A stretch of DNA of 64,000 nucleotides, taken from Pseudomonas faucium (GTDB taxonomy: Bacteria > Pseudomonadota > Gammaproteobacteria > Pseudomonadales > Pseudomonadaceae). Below the pieces are notes generated by a model. That model searched no databases and was not told the origin of the DNA. It worked only from the letters and a program-made list of their open reading frames with translations. The stretch is taken from positions 1-64,000 of the forward strand of contig NZ_BQIP01000013.1 in assembly GCF_021602585.1 (NCBI RefSeq), read 5' to 3'. Positions 33,533 to 43,115 of this stretch are shown here, piece after piece. How positions within the stretch are numbered: the first letter of the stretch is position 1; every line of letters begins with the position of its first letter. A program made the translations under genes and the position numbers.

Positions 33533-34000
33533 AACGTGAAGGAAGAGCTAGCCGCGACGCTACGGGTAATCCGTCAACTGAAAGGTGCTCGTTACGAAGC
33601 TATCTCCGGTGCGATAAGCCCGAAGCATCTGAGCATGATCGAGCGAGGCGATGCCCAAGCGACGATACCGACCCTGCTTAAACTATCGGAATCGCTCGGC
33701 ATCAGCGTTTTGACTCTTCTCGGATTGTGCCTGGCGGTACGAGATCAGAAGTCACCGGAAATGGAGCTTGAGCGGGCTCAACATGAACTCAAAGAGCTCG
33801 TAACATCGGGAGCTATGGAGATCATTAAGGCAAACCTCCCAGGAGGCGCTCTCGCGAAAAGAGCACGCGGCACCAAGGCTGATGCTGAGCGCGTAAGCGC
33901 AGTGCAAACTTTAAAGCAGCAGGGCAAGACGCAGGCTGAAGCAGCCCGCGAGCTGGGCCTTCCGACATCGACTGTGCATCGATACTGGTCGAAATCCTGA
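33527..34000 (+). CDS. XRE-family transcriptional regulator
   Basis: This is a 157-residue protein. Residues 1-60 form a Cro/C1-type HTH (AATLRVIRQLKGARYEAISG, then SPKHLSMIERGDAQATIPT). The C-terminal 40 residues carry a second helix-turn-helix of the resolvase/Hin type (GKTQAEAARELGLPTSTVHR, then YW). This regulator type is common in Pseudomonas islands. The ABC-three-component operon begins 260 bp downstream on the same strand, and the hypothetical 206-aa gene diverges from the same start point, so either may be its target. Confidence 0.8.
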   Translation: MHNVKEELAATLRVIRQLKGARYEAISGAISPKHLSMIERGDAQATIPTLLKLSESLGISVLTLLGLCLAVRDQKSPEMELERAQHELKELVTSGAMEIIKANLPGGALAKRARGTKADAERVSAVQTLKQQGKTQAEAARELGLPTSTVHRYWSKS

Positions 34001-34261
34001 CGCTTTGGGCAAGCCGCCGGCAGGCCCCCAGTGAGCCTGATTCTCCAGCGTCATGAAGCAAACGAAAGACATAAATTGCTGGTAGGCAACCCTCTCCCCC
34101 TTAGCCCAGCCTGGCAGATAGCCTTTTGCCACTGGTAGTTGTTACCATGCTATGCAGCACCCAGCAGGAATCTGTATGGATATACAGACCTAGATAGTCG
34201 ACCGTTGCCCTGAAGGCGTGCGCACTCCTGGCCGGTCTTGTTCTACGCGCTAGGAGCAGTT

Positions 34262-35452
34262 GTGCAAGCCCTACTTGATTTTGACGCCCGGAAACTTTCT
34301 GAGGCCATCAAATACCAGATCCATGTAGCGATTGAACATTGTCATACACTTGATGACGACGAAAGCCTATGGATTGAGGTATTCGGCGACGTTACTACTG
34401 GTATACGTGACCAGATAGAAGTGAAAATGCATTCGGACTCGCTTACTGATGGCCATCCGAACTTCTGGAATACTCTGTACAACTGGTTGAAGCCCGAGTT
34501 TGACCACACAAGATTTCAACGTCTGGTATTACTCACCACTCAAAAATTCGGCGCCCAGTCCAATCTGGCAAGATGGAATGACCTAACTCTGAGTAGCCGC
34601 GTTGAACTGCTAGTAGACATATGCGCTCAAATTGACAAACGAAAACCGAAGCGCGGGCGGCCTAAATCAGGTACTGAAGGTGCTCGGCAGGTTCTTTCCA
34701 AATCAGCAACACAGCGTCAGCACATCATGAGTGATGGGATGCGTGAGATTTTGCTGAAAGCCGTACCCAAAATTATTTTAATTACTGAGCATGATGACCT
34801 CCTTGGTTTAATCGCCAGATACGCAAAGGAAAAACTGCGCCACATCAACCCAGCAAACGTTAAGGACTTCTGCAATGACATGTTTGGATTCATGACAGAC
34901 GCAGAGAAAATTGGTGCAGGCTGGGAAATAAAGGGCCGTGAATTTTCCGCAAAGTACAGCGAGCTCAGCAAGCGATACATGAGTGGATCATTACTATTTC
35001 CACGAATTGATACCGAGCAGATTAAAACAGCGGCTCGCACATCATCGTTCAGTGACAGGCGATTCACCACCAAACTCAGCGAAATCGGTGCTGACCAGCA
35101 CGCTCTAAATGCCGCAGTTCTACTACTGAGTGCCGAAGCATACATGGCGGCAGTATTAGAGGACTTTACTGCAAACAAAGAAGACATTGAAATATATCAA
35201 AATCACCATAGCGAATTGCACCACTGGCGAAGACTTGAAGCCATGGATGACTGTGAGGATGATTATAATCACTCACAACTTTCAAAAGCCTCACGTAAAT
35301 TTTTTGCCAAACAGTGTGGAGCGGACGTAGTGAAGCTGGCTACGTATGTTGATACTCCACCAGAATTCCGAAATGGTATTTACCACATTCTTGCCGATGA
35401 GCCTTACGGTCTCCGAGAGCATGATTTCCATTGGAGGCTTTGGGAAAAATGA
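34262..35452 (+). CDS. ABC-three-component system effector (PD-(D/E)XK-like nuclease plus C-terminal domain)
   Basis: The protein is 396 residues from GTG 34262, chosen because AGGAG lies five bases upstream (a TTG at 34238 has none). The N-terminus has AIKYQIHVAIEHC, then LWIEVFGDVTTG and RDQIEVKMHSDSL. The order YQ, E/D, E-V-K and a downstream NFWNTLYNWLKPEFD is that of DUF4297-like nuclease domains. The C-terminal part (RRFTTKLSEIGADQHALNAA, NHHSELHHWRRLEAM) fits the domain that links effectors to the ABC partner. It overlaps the next gene by ATGA. Confidence 0.72.
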   Translation: MQALLDFDARKLSEAIKYQIHVAIEHCHTLDDDESLWIEVFGDVTTGIRDQIEVKMHSDSLTDGHPNFWNTLYNWLKPEFDHTRFQRLVLLTTQKFGAQSNLARWNDLTLSSRVELLVDICAQIDKRKPKRGRPKSGTEGARQVLSKSATQRQHIMSDGMREILLKAVPKIILITEHDDLLGLIARYAKEKLRHINPANVKDFCNDMFGFMTDAEKIGAGWEIKGREFSAKYSELSKRYMSGSLLFPRIDTEQIKTAARTSSFSDRRFTTKLSEIGADQHALNAAVLLLSAEAYMAAVLEDFTANKEDIEIYQNHHSELHHWRRLEAMDDCEDDYNHSQLSKASRKFFAKQCGADVVKLATYVDTPPEFRNGIYHILADEPYGLREHDFHWRLWEK

Positions 35453-35910
35453 CCGCAACAGTTATCGACCACATTTTCACACTGCAACGGTCACCCTACG
35501 CTCTGGCACCAATCATTCATGAGTTTTATAACCGGTCAGGCCCAAGACAGCGGGATATCCTACTGAGCTACCTAATTTTACCTTTAGTGCTTTTCCCTCC
35601 CATGAGGGACTTTTTAGCTAGCGCTCGCTCCACAAGTAATTTGAGGACAATGACTCAAGCCAAAGAACGGCTGATAGGTCTACCGGCGAGGGTCTCAGAC
35701 TTTAAAGCCATCACCCATGCATCTCTGCTAGTTCTGACCTCTGAAAAACGAGTTGAAATCTCTGAAGACATGTCGATTAAGTCTATCGACGAAGTTCAGA
35801 TTTCAAACACCAAAGCCAAACTGCTGGATGCTGCAAGAGGGCTAGCCTCCATCTGCCAAGGTGAAGACATAGTGACAATCTACAGGATGTTGGGCCTCAA
35901 ATATCTATGA
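35449..35910 (+). CDS. ABC-three-component system middle component
   Basis: This protein is 153 residues from ATG 35449, which overlaps the effector stop as ATGA and has its own purine-rich ribosome site. Sequence features are LQRSPYALAPIIHEFYNRSG, LLSYLILPLVLFPPMRDFL and SDFKAITHASLLVLTSE. This is the helical pattern of the small subunit that bridges effector and ABC ATPase in these systems. No catalytic motif is visible, in keeping with an adaptor role. It is coupled by a second ATGA to the ATPase gene. Confidence 0.75.
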   Translation: MTATVIDHIFTLQRSPYALAPIIHEFYNRSGPRQRDILLSYLILPLVLFPPMRDFLASARSTSNLRTMTQAKERLIGLPARVSDFKAITHASLLVLTSEKRVEISEDMSIKSIDEVQISNTKAKLLDAARGLASICQGEDIVTIYRMLGLKYL

Positions 35911-37922
35911 AAATCTTCCTCCGATATATCGCAGTTATCGACAAACAAGAAAAGCTTCACCACGTAGCTCTTACGTCAGGTTTGAACATTATCACAGGCG
36001 CGTCATCCACTGGCAAAAGTGCGATCCTTGAAATCTTCGACTACTGCATGGGTAGTAGTGAAGATACTATTCCGGTTGGGATTATCACAGAAAGGGCTAA
36101 AGCCTTTCTGATTGCCTTCGAATTCGAGTCCTACATCCTAGTCGCGGCGCGCCTAGCTCAGTCGAGCTCCTGCTTTCTCAGCGAGCATGTTGGCCAGAGC
36201 CACGAGGCTGTTTTCGAACGAATGAAGGCGCAACCAAGCCAGTTCATAACGAGAAGAAATTTCTTCCCAATCGATGATTTCAAGAAAAGCCTTGGTAGGC
36301 ATTTCGGAGTTACGCTAGAAAACATAGATACCGATCCATACCGACAAATATTTGGGCGAAAAAAATCTGCTACGCCCTCTATTCGAAGCTTTTCTTCGTT
36401 CATGCTACAACACCAAAACCTTGTCGCTAATAAACACGCAATCTTCTACAGATTCGAGGAAAAAGAAAAGCGCGACCAAGCCATTGATCACTTCAAGATT
36501 CTGATGGGCTTGGTCGGTGAAGACTACTTTGACAAAGTGAAAGAGCTTGAGCTAGCCCAAGCAGAACTGAAGAAAATCAGCAACCAGATCCCAAGACAAG
36601 CAAAGCGAAAAAGCGACTTCATTTCTCGATATGAGTTCCTGCTTCTAGAATATCATACATTTGCTGGCGAAAAGCTCATTGAAGCTTCCCCACAAGACAT
36701 CTACGCAAAACCCGAAACATACTTAGCAGAAGTAACAGGTCGGACTGTAAAAATCGATGCACTTTCTGACTTAGTACAAATCCGCCGCAACCAACTGCTG
36801 GAAGAACGCTCACAAAATCTAGTGAAAAAACGTGAGGCCCAAGGTCGCCTTGTACAAGTCGAGAGCTCAATAAAATCAGCACTTGACTTTGGTTCCACGA
36901 TGACTCAAGCGGTAGTACCGAAGTCTGCTCAACTAGGTCACCATGAATGCCCGGTTTGTGAAAGCCAGACCACAACTCAGTCAGATGAAGCAAGCAAACT
37001 TATAGACGCCATTGAATGGCTCAATAGCGAGCTAAGAGTGTCGAAATATGCACTAGAAAGTTTTGCTAACCAACGCCGAATCATCCAAGGTGAAATACTC
37101 GAAACGAACAAAACACTTACTCGCATTCAAAAAGAGCTCCAACCGCTTGATGAAGAAGTAGCTCGCCTCAAGACATCTAAGTCCGCGAGCGAGCAAGCCA
37201 CGAAAGCTAAAGTCAAGCTAGAACTAGCGATACAAGACCAACTAAGCAAGCCAGTCCTTGAGCTTTCCAAGGACGAACTTAAATGGCAAAACGAAGTCAA
37301 TCGACTCCAAGGACTGGTGAACGCTTACGGCGTACAAAGCAAGCTAAACCAGCTATCCGAAGATATCAATACAAAAATGTGCGAACTCGGGGATCGCTTT
37401 GATTTCGAGAAAACATATAAGCCATCGAAGCTAAAGTTTGATACTCAAACATTTGACCTGTGGTATCAACGTGATCCCAAAACTCGCGTATACCTACGTT
37501 CCATGGGAAGCGGAGCCAACTGGCTCTACTCTCATCTTGCGCTGTTCATGTCGCTACATTACCAGTTCGCAAGCCATACTGAGTGCAAAATCCCACCCAT
37601 CCTATTCCTCGACCAGCCCACGCAGGTTTACTTCCCGGCACTGGATATCGACAAGAAATTTGACAGTGGAAAATCCTCCGAAAGAGCAAATAGATCGAAA
37701 AATCAAGATGCCGATCTAAAATCAGTGAACAACATATTCACACAACTTGCCTATTTCTGCGAGGAAACGCTTAAGGCGACCGGAGTTGAGCCTCAAATAA
37801 TCGTGTCCGATCATGCTGACGGACTAACTCTCGGCAAAGACTATCAGTTCTCAAGCTTTGTACGAGCTACTTGGCGAGATAGGGGCCTGATCGAAGAAGT
37901 AAAAGATAGCTCAACCCGCTAA
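35907..37922 (+). CDS. DUF3732 ABC ATPase with zinc-hook-like coiled coil (ABC-three-component system)
   Basis: This is a 671-residue SMC/Rad50-like ATPase. Walker A is GASSTGKSAILEIFDYCMG (about 31-49). The signature is GSGANWLYSHLALFMSLH (about 534), and Walker B is PPILFLDQPTQVYFP (about 562), with Gln where most ABC proteins have Glu, as is typical of DUF3732. Between the head halves are long heptad-rich coils flanking HHECPVCESQ near residue 346, a CxxC like the Rad50 zinc hook. SDHADGL serves as the H-loop. The three-gene operon with ATGA overlaps and a following stem-loop is a complete unit. Confidence 0.85.
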   Translation: MKIFLRYIAVIDKQEKLHHVALTSGLNIITGASSTGKSAILEIFDYCMGSSEDTIPVGIITERAKAFLIAFEFESYILVAARLAQSSSCFLSEHVGQSHEAVFERMKAQPSQFITRRNFFPIDDFKKSLGRHFGVTLENIDTDPYRQIFGRKKSATPSIRSFSSFMLQHQNLVANKHAIFYRFEEKEKRDQAIDHFKILMGLVGEDYFDKVKELELAQAELKKISNQIPRQAKRKSDFISRYEFLLLEYHTFAGEKLIEASPQDIYAKPETYLAEVTGRTVKIDALSDLVQIRRNQLLEERSQNLVKKREAQGRLVQVESSIKSALDFGSTMTQAVVPKSAQLGHHECPVCESQTTTQSDEASKLIDAIEWLNSELRVSKYALESFANQRRIIQGEILETNKTLTRIQKELQPLDEEVARLKTSKSASEQATKAKVKLELAIQDQLSKPVLELSKDELKWQNEVNRLQGLVNAYGVQSKLNQLSEDINTKMCELGDRFDFEKTYKPSKLKFDTQTFDLWYQRDPKTRVYLRSMGSGANWLYSHLALFMSLHYQFASHTECKIPPILFLDQPTQVYFPALDIDKKFDSGKSSERANRSKNQDADLKSVNNIFTQLAYFCEETLKATGVEPQIIVSDHADGLTLGKDYQFSSFVRATWRDRGLIEEVKDSSTR

Positions 37923-37933
37923 GGTGCTGAGCG

Positions 37934-37969
37934 AGCAGAGACAGCTGCTTGGACTGATCTGTCTCTGCT
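37934..37969. terminator. Hairpin between convergent operons
   Basis: AGCAGAGACAG (37934-37944) and CTGTCTCTGCT (37959-37969) form a perfect 11-bp stem between the ABC-3C operon and the convergent island hrpB. No strong T tract follows, so its strength as a terminator is uncertain. Confidence 0.6.
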
Positions 37970-37983
37970 TAACTCATAACTTA

Positions 37984-40518
37984 TCAAGTCCCACGAGGCT
38001 TTGCCCTCGAAGTCGCTTCAGCAATCAATGGATCATCAGGCCAGAAATGCTTGGGGTATCTGCCCTTCAAATCCTTCTTCACCTCAACGTAGGTCGATGC
38101 CCAGAAGCTCGCCAAGTCCTGGGTCACCTGAACGGGTCGGCGCGCAGGAGACAACAGGTGTAGTTTGAGCACTTGGCGGCCATTGGCAATGCGTGGCGTA
38201 TCTGCCTGTCCAAACAATTCTTGTAGCCTAACCGCAAGCACTGGTGGTCGCTCGCTGTAGTCGATTCGAATATTCGATCCAGACGGTACCGAAACCGTCT
38301 GGGGCGCCTGGGTATCAAGCTGCTGTGGCAGGGGCCAAAGCAAAAGGTTGCGGATGATGGATGAGAGATCAAGTTGGCCGAAGTGGCTGAGCCGCGTCAC
38401 CTTTCCAACATACGGGCCCAACCAGTCCTCCAGGGACTTCAGCAAAGCTTGATCACGCAGATCAGGCCACTCGCTCTTGATGCCAACCTCTTCATCAATG
38501 ACGCGTAGCAACTCCACCCTCGCCTGCCATTGGCGAAGCTCCGGCGTCCATGGCAAAAGCTCCAGCCCTTTTCGGCGTACGTAGTTGAGCAGTGCCTGAA
38601 CACGCGCCTCATCACCCAGGTTTGTCAACGGCGCACGGGATAGAATCAACTCCCCTACTTTCAGTTGTCGCTCAGCACGAAGAGCCCCCTCCCGCTCATC
38701 CCAATCAAGCTCATCTACCTGGTTGACCTGGTCTTTCAGGACAGTGTCGAACAACGCTTCGTCCAGATCGACAGCGAGGTAGATCCGCTCTTCACGTTGG
38801 CCTTGCCGGCTACCCAAGTCAGCGATCACCAACCAAGAATGCTTCATCAGGGCATCGGTCTCAGTGAACATCGCTGCCCGACCATTCGCCAATCGATATT
38901 CAGCCCCACCAGCACGACGTTGTTGGGCGACTCGGTCGGGATACGCCAAAGCAAGTAGGCAGCCCACCCACCTCGGGTGGTCTGAATCAGCGACTGGTTG
39001 CGATGCTGGGCCACGCAAGAATGACCGATATTGCCTGGCGAGCTGCTTTGCGCGTTGAGCACCTCCTTGCTCTCCTCGTTGCGCACGTTGCTCACCAGAG
39101 AGGATGGCCAAACGACTATGAAGGTCTGCACCTCCACCACGCTGAATATCACGCTCGCCGAGCAACGCTGCGATGTTGCACGCTGTCTCAGTCAGCCCCA
39201 GCTCGTGACCTCGCAACAGGAGATGAGCAATCCGTGGATGACTCGGCAGCTCGGCCATCGCTTGGCCGTGCTTAGTCAATTGCCCATCTGGTTGCAAGGC
39301 GCCGAGCCGTCGAAGCAAATCGTTCGCTTGCGAGTAAGCAGCTGCAGGCGGAGCATCAAGCCACTTAAGGTCACCTGGCTGGACACCCCATTTAGCGAGC
39401 TGGAGGGCCAAGCCCGTGAGATCCGCTTGCTGGATTTCTGGCGTACTGAAGCCCGCCATTTGGTCATGCTGCGCTTCAGACCAGAGTCGATAGCACACAC
39501 CCGGCTCGACCCGCCCTGCTCGACCAGCACGTTGAGTTGCACTGGCTTTTGATATGCGGTGGGTGTCCAACCGTGTCATACCGCTGCGAGTATCGAAACG
39601 CGGAACACGCTCAAGACCTGCATCGATAACAACACGCACACCGTCGATGGTGATACTCGTCTCAGCGATGTTCGTGGCCAGCACAACCTTTCGCTTTCCT
39701 ACGGGTGCCGGATCAATAGCAGTTCGCTGTTGATTCAAATCGAGCTCACCGTGAAGAGGGCAAAGAAGTACATCACGCTGGAGCGACGGAGAGTTGCTCT
39801 GGGCATCTTCCAAGCCCGTCACGACTCGACGAATTTCGGCCTGGCCAGGGAGGAAAACCAGCAAGCTGCCAGTCTGATCGGCAAGCGCCTCAAGGCACGC
39901 ACTGATGACTCGAGGCTCGATGTATTCTCCGGGCTGCTGCGGCTTGCTCCAGATAGTTGTGACCGGAAACATGCGTCCCTCGCTCGTCACGATCGGTGCG
40001 TCATCCAGCAAGCGCGACAACCTCTCCCCCTCAAGCGTTGCCGACATCAGCAACACCTTCAGCGGAGCATCGTCCCGAAAAAGCTCGCGACCATTGAGTG
40101 CCAGCGCTAAGGCGAGATCGGCATCCAAGTTTCGCAGGTGGAATTCGTCGAAGATCACGAGCCCCACACCTTCAAGCGCAGGATCGCTCTGCAGCCGGCG
40201 CGTGAGGATGCCTTCAGTGACCACTTCGATCCGCGTCTTCGGCCCGACCTTGCTGTCTAGGCGGATGCGGTAGCCCACGGTCTCGCCGACCTTCTCACCA
40301 AGCTCTCCAGCCATTCTTTCGGCAGCAGCACGCGCGGCAAGACGGCGTGGTTCGAGCATGATGATCGTCTGGCCTTGCAGCCACGGCTCATCGAGCAGAA
40401 CGAGCGGGACGCGAGTCGTCTTACCGGCGCCTGGCGGTGCTTGGAGCACCACTTCATCTCGCTCTCGGAGGGCTTCAAGAAGGGCCGGCAGCGCGGCATT
40501 GATTGGCAACGAACTCAT
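37984..40518 (-). CDS. hrpB: Second, complete ATP-dependent helicase HrpB carried by the island
   Basis: This is an 844-residue DEAH-box RNA helicase-like protein with the full family length. In order it has QAPPGAGKTTRVPLVLL (Walker A), LEPRRLAARAAAERMA, VIFDEFHLRNLDADLA (motif II, where many HrpB proteins have DEFHERSL), LLMSATLEGERLS and ATQRAGRAGRVEPGVCYRLW. The tail (FWPDDPLIAEATSRAKPRGT) is intact. The start MSSLPINAALPALLEAL at 40518 has AGGAG five bases upstream. It aligns end to end with the chromosomal HrpB at 46573 but is clearly diverged. It may supply the function the insertion damaged. Confidence 0.92.
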   Translation of the reverse strand: MSSLPINAALPALLEALRERDEVVLQAPPGAGKTTRVPLVLLDEPWLQGQTIIMLEPRRLAARAAAERMAGELGEKVGETVGYRIRLDSKVGPKTRIEVVTEGILTRRLQSDPALEGVGLVIFDEFHLRNLDADLALALALNGRELFRDDAPLKVLLMSATLEGERLSRLLDDAPIVTSEGRMFPVTTIWSKPQQPGEYIEPRVISACLEALADQTGSLLVFLPGQAEIRRVVTGLEDAQSNSPSLQRDVLLCPLHGELDLNQQRTAIDPAPVGKRKVVLATNIAETSITIDGVRVVIDAGLERVPRFDTRSGMTRLDTHRISKASATQRAGRAGRVEPGVCYRLWSEAQHDQMAGFSTPEIQQADLTGLALQLAKWGVQPGDLKWLDAPPAAAYSQANDLLRRLGALQPDGQLTKHGQAMAELPSHPRIAHLLLRGHELGLTETACNIAALLGERDIQRGGGADLHSRLAILSGEQRAQRGEQGGAQRAKQLARQYRSFLRGPASQPVADSDHPRWVGCLLALAYPDRVAQQRRAGGAEYRLANGRAAMFTETDALMKHSWLVIADLGSRQGQREERIYLAVDLDEALFDTVLKDQVNQVDELDWDEREGALRAERQLKVGELILSRAPLTNLGDEARVQALLNYVRRKGLELLPWTPELRQWQARVELLRVIDEEVGIKSEWPDLRDQALLKSLEDWLGPYVGKVTRLSHFGQLDLSSIIRNLLLWPLPQQLDTQAPQTVSVPSGSNIRIDYSERPPVLAVRLQELFGQADTPRIANGRQVLKLHLLSPARRPVQVTQDLASFWASTYVEVKKDLKGRYPKHFWPDDPLIAEATSRAKPRGT

Positions 40519-40601
40519 GTGTACTCCTGCTTCATGCTCGGCAGTATACAAGCGTTTGATACGGGACAGACGGCAGGTGAAGTCGGTGAAAAGGGCGACC
40601 T

Positions 40602-40635
40602 TGGAAAAACAAAGGCGACCTTGCTGGGGTCGCCT
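40602..40635 (-). terminator. Intrinsic terminator of the recombinase operon
   Basis: On the minus strand AGGCGACC, CCAGCAA and GGTCGCCT form a stem followed by TTGTTTTTCC. It lies just downstream of the coiled-coil gene that ends the recombinase operon, so it separates that operon from island hrpB. Confidence 0.8.
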
Positions 40636-40648
40636 AGCCTAGCCGGCG

Positions 40649-41062
40649 TTATGCTCGTTTCGGCATAGTCTTAACGTTGGATGCAAGCTTCAACTTGGCC
40701 TCCAAATGCCTCACCCGCTCTACAAGCTGGATGTTGTGCGTCATCACTTGGTACAGCTGCTCCTGGACAACTTCCAGTTCAGTACGAGCCTTGACAACCT
40801 TGTCGTTGGCGCGCTTTATCTGAAGCGTCTTGGAGGCAGCCAGGTTACCGAAGCTAGTGCGAAATGCCTCAATCTGAGCAATCAATGCCTGGTGGCTGGG
40901 TCTCTTTTTCTTGAGGTAGCCTCTGTCAAAACCCGCCTCAACGCTGACGATCCCAGCAGTGATCTTCGTGCCGTCAAGTCCAACGTGAGCAGCAACGTGA
41001 GCCTTCTCAGCCTTAAGACGCTCGAATGCCTCAACGCAAGCCTCTACACCATCACTCGCCAT
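40649..41062 (-). CDS. Small coiled-coil protein of the recombinase operon (TnpC-like position)
   Basis: This 137-residue, highly helical basic protein has heptad-like LASKTLQIKRANDKVVKART and ELEVVQEQLYQVMTHNIQL, and ends KTMPKRA. It is the last gene of the operon, one base after the 683-aa recombinase. Tn554 also ends its recombinase operon with a small coiled-coil protein, TnpC, which affects the orientation and efficiency of insertion. The equivalence is by position, size and composition only, as I see no direct sequence proof. Confidence 0.6.
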   Translation of the reverse strand: MASDGVEACVEAFERLKAEKAHVAAHVGLDGTKITAGIVSVEAGFDRGYLKKKRPSHQALIAQIEAFRTSFGNLAASKTLQIKRANDKVVKARTELEVVQEQLYQVMTHNIQLVERVRHLEAKLKLASNVKTMPKRA

Positions 41063-41063
41063 C

Positions 41064-43115
41064 TCAGGCTACCTCCACTGCTGGAATGAGACGCTCCCTG
41101 AATTTTCGCATATTGCTCAACTCATATTGTACAACCTGATATTCACCACTACCGGGTTCATACAATTCGAGATCACGCTCGTTATCCTCGATAGCCTCGT
41201 CCAGTTTTTCCTTTTCAATAATGCCATCAGCGCAACTCAAGCAGCTCACAGCCGCACCAAGTAGGAAATGCTCACACTTTCCGGTACGTGTGCATGCACC
41301 AAGTAAGGTCGGGCGGTACGAAATTTTTCCATCGGCAGCCTGCTTCTCCGTTTCCTTCCGGACGTCGACGATATGAACGTCACCGCTTTCAATTTTTCCG
41401 CGCTGATTGGAAATATATGTTCCTACTCCACCAAATAGGCGTGCGTCATCCCCAAATGCATGAGCCAGGAGATCATACGCAACATTAATTGGAACCCCAG
41501 TCTGCACCTCAAAGAGAACGTGAGTCCTAGGAAGTACGTACTTCCCCTTCTTCTCATCATAATATCCAAAAATAGTTTTTAGCAGCTCGAAATTATTAGC
41601 ATAATAGCGCGTCATTTGGGTACAGAGATGCTTGAACTGTTTCCGAAGGCTAGGCATGGAGATGAAGCCACTGCTGCTGCCATAGAACGCAAGCGACCTA
41701 CGAAACTGATGGCTAGTAAAATTCCAAGGACTTCCAACTTGGAAGATATTTTCACTAGCAAAGTCACGACTAGGTTCAGTTAACTGCAACTCATCTAAGT
41801 CAGATGCAGTCATAATAAAACCGTTAAGCAAGAAATCCGGCTTTGAAACATTATTCCAAAATGGAACGCCAATTTCAGTTTGAGCACGGTTTATAATTGA
41901 AGGATTTAAGAAAAGCGGCATGGTTTTAGGGTCAACACCATACAACCTAGAAATACCGCGACATATGGCACGAGCCACTTCCACTGCGCGAATAGCTTCA
42001 TCAGTAGCTAACCAAGATACTGTTTTACGATAACCGGTAAATTTAGTGGTTGTTGATAGGACTTTGACCATGATGGGTTTATCCCGAGCGAAACCCTTAT
42101 CATCGAGAGTAGCTGAAACCACTTCGTCTTGGTCGACACAATCGTACGGCAATCGAAGTACCTCTTGATCTCGCATGCCTGTGTACAAATGAATGACTGT
42201 CTTAGCGACCCACTGCATCTTCAACACAGTTGATGACAAAACACCTCTTCCTGTGCAGGAGAAATCACCACTGAACAGTGTCTCCAGCTCATGAATTTTC
42301 AGGGTCTCTTCGAACTCTGGCTCATATGATTTTGGGGCCTTGTTGCCGTTAATCTTTTTTTGGTGAAGATGAGTGTACCCGTAAAAAGGATTATCGAACG
42401 CGGTCAAGTACCGCTCAAGCGCCTCGCGGTTATTGTAAAGAGTATCAAGCGTTAGACCCACTGCATTGATAACACCGAGATAGATCCTAGTAGGAATTAC
42501 TGGATGCTGCTTCGTATCGTCATCGCACTCAAAATTGATGTCAAAAACCCCTTGCAACTTATATCCAAGCCTTTCCTCCCCAATGGAGACGAGATGGTTT
42601 AGTAGCGCTCGAGTTAGCTTACGTTGGGTTGAGCCCACTTTGTTGATCTTCATCCATCGAGCATATGCAGACAAATAGGCAGGAGTAGTGAAAAGATTTT
42701 GAAGACTTAAAACCCCAGCTAACTCTCCAGCGCCTTTTTCGTAACAAAACCGCGCAGCCGTACGGAGCATTAAAAAATACTGTGCAAGGACACCCACGCT
42801 GATCCTACCTGTGTGCCCGGTGCTAACAAAAAAAAGCAGGCAGAAGAGAATCCACTTAATTTCATCAATCAGGGACTGCTGAGCCTTCCCTGTTGTCTCA
42901 AAAACCCCATCAAAACGGACTGCCCAGATTTTATTGGCTCGAAGCCGCATAGGGTTAAAATCCCAATATGACTTATTGTAAACAGCCGTGGGATTGCCTT
43001 CTAGATCCCGGCAGAGAACGAAATCTGCGGAGGGTCTCCAGCTTTTTGTGACAGCGAGTTGCGTGACATCTGGAACTTGCAGGCCTTGGTTGAGGTCATC
43101 AAAAAAATTACTCAT
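41064..43115 (-). CDS. Tyrosine recombinase, third of three (683 aa)
   Basis: This is a large integrase-type protein with all catalytic residues visible. Arg I is in LYTGMRDQEVLRLPYDCV (about 314-331). A Lys lies in KVLSTTTKFTGYRKTVSW. Next come HQFRRS (H-x-x-R, about 468) and TQMTRYYAN with the nucleophilic Tyr (about 503). A C-terminal segment holds GACTRTGKCEHFLLGAAVSC and LSCADG, a Cys-rich zinc-binding-like stretch. It starts at 43115 in a TAATG overlap with the preceding recombinase stop codon. The length is close to Tn554 TnpB (630 residues). It likely works with the other two recombinases in integration and excision. Confidence 0.88.
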   Translation of the reverse strand: MSNFFDDLNQGLQVPDVTQLAVTKSWRPSADFVLCRDLEGNPTAVYNKSYWDFNPMRLRANKIWAVRFDGVFETTGKAQQSLIDEIKWILFCLLFFVSTGHTGRISVGVLAQYFLMLRTAARFCYEKGAGELAGVLSLQNLFTTPAYLSAYARWMKINKVGSTQRKLTRALLNHLVSIGEERLGYKLQGVFDINFECDDDTKQHPVIPTRIYLGVINAVGLTLDTLYNNREALERYLTAFDNPFYGYTHLHQKKINGNKAPKSYEPEFEETLKIHELETLFSGDFSCTGRGVLSSTVLKMQWVAKTVIHLYTGMRDQEVLRLPYDCVDQDEVVSATLDDKGFARDKPIMVKVLSTTTKFTGYRKTVSWLATDEAIRAVEVARAICRGISRLYGVDPKTMPLFLNPSIINRAQTEIGVPFWNNVSKPDFLLNGFIMTASDLDELQLTEPSRDFASENIFQVGSPWNFTSHQFRRSLAFYGSSSGFISMPSLRKQFKHLCTQMTRYYANNFELLKTIFGYYDEKKGKYVLPRTHVLFEVQTGVPINVAYDLLAHAFGDDARLFGGVGTYISNQRGKIESGDVHIVDVRKETEKQAADGKISYRPTLLGACTRTGKCEHFLLGAAVSCLSCADGIIEKEKLDEAIEDNERDLELYEPGSGEYQVVQYELSNMRKFRERLIPAVEVA

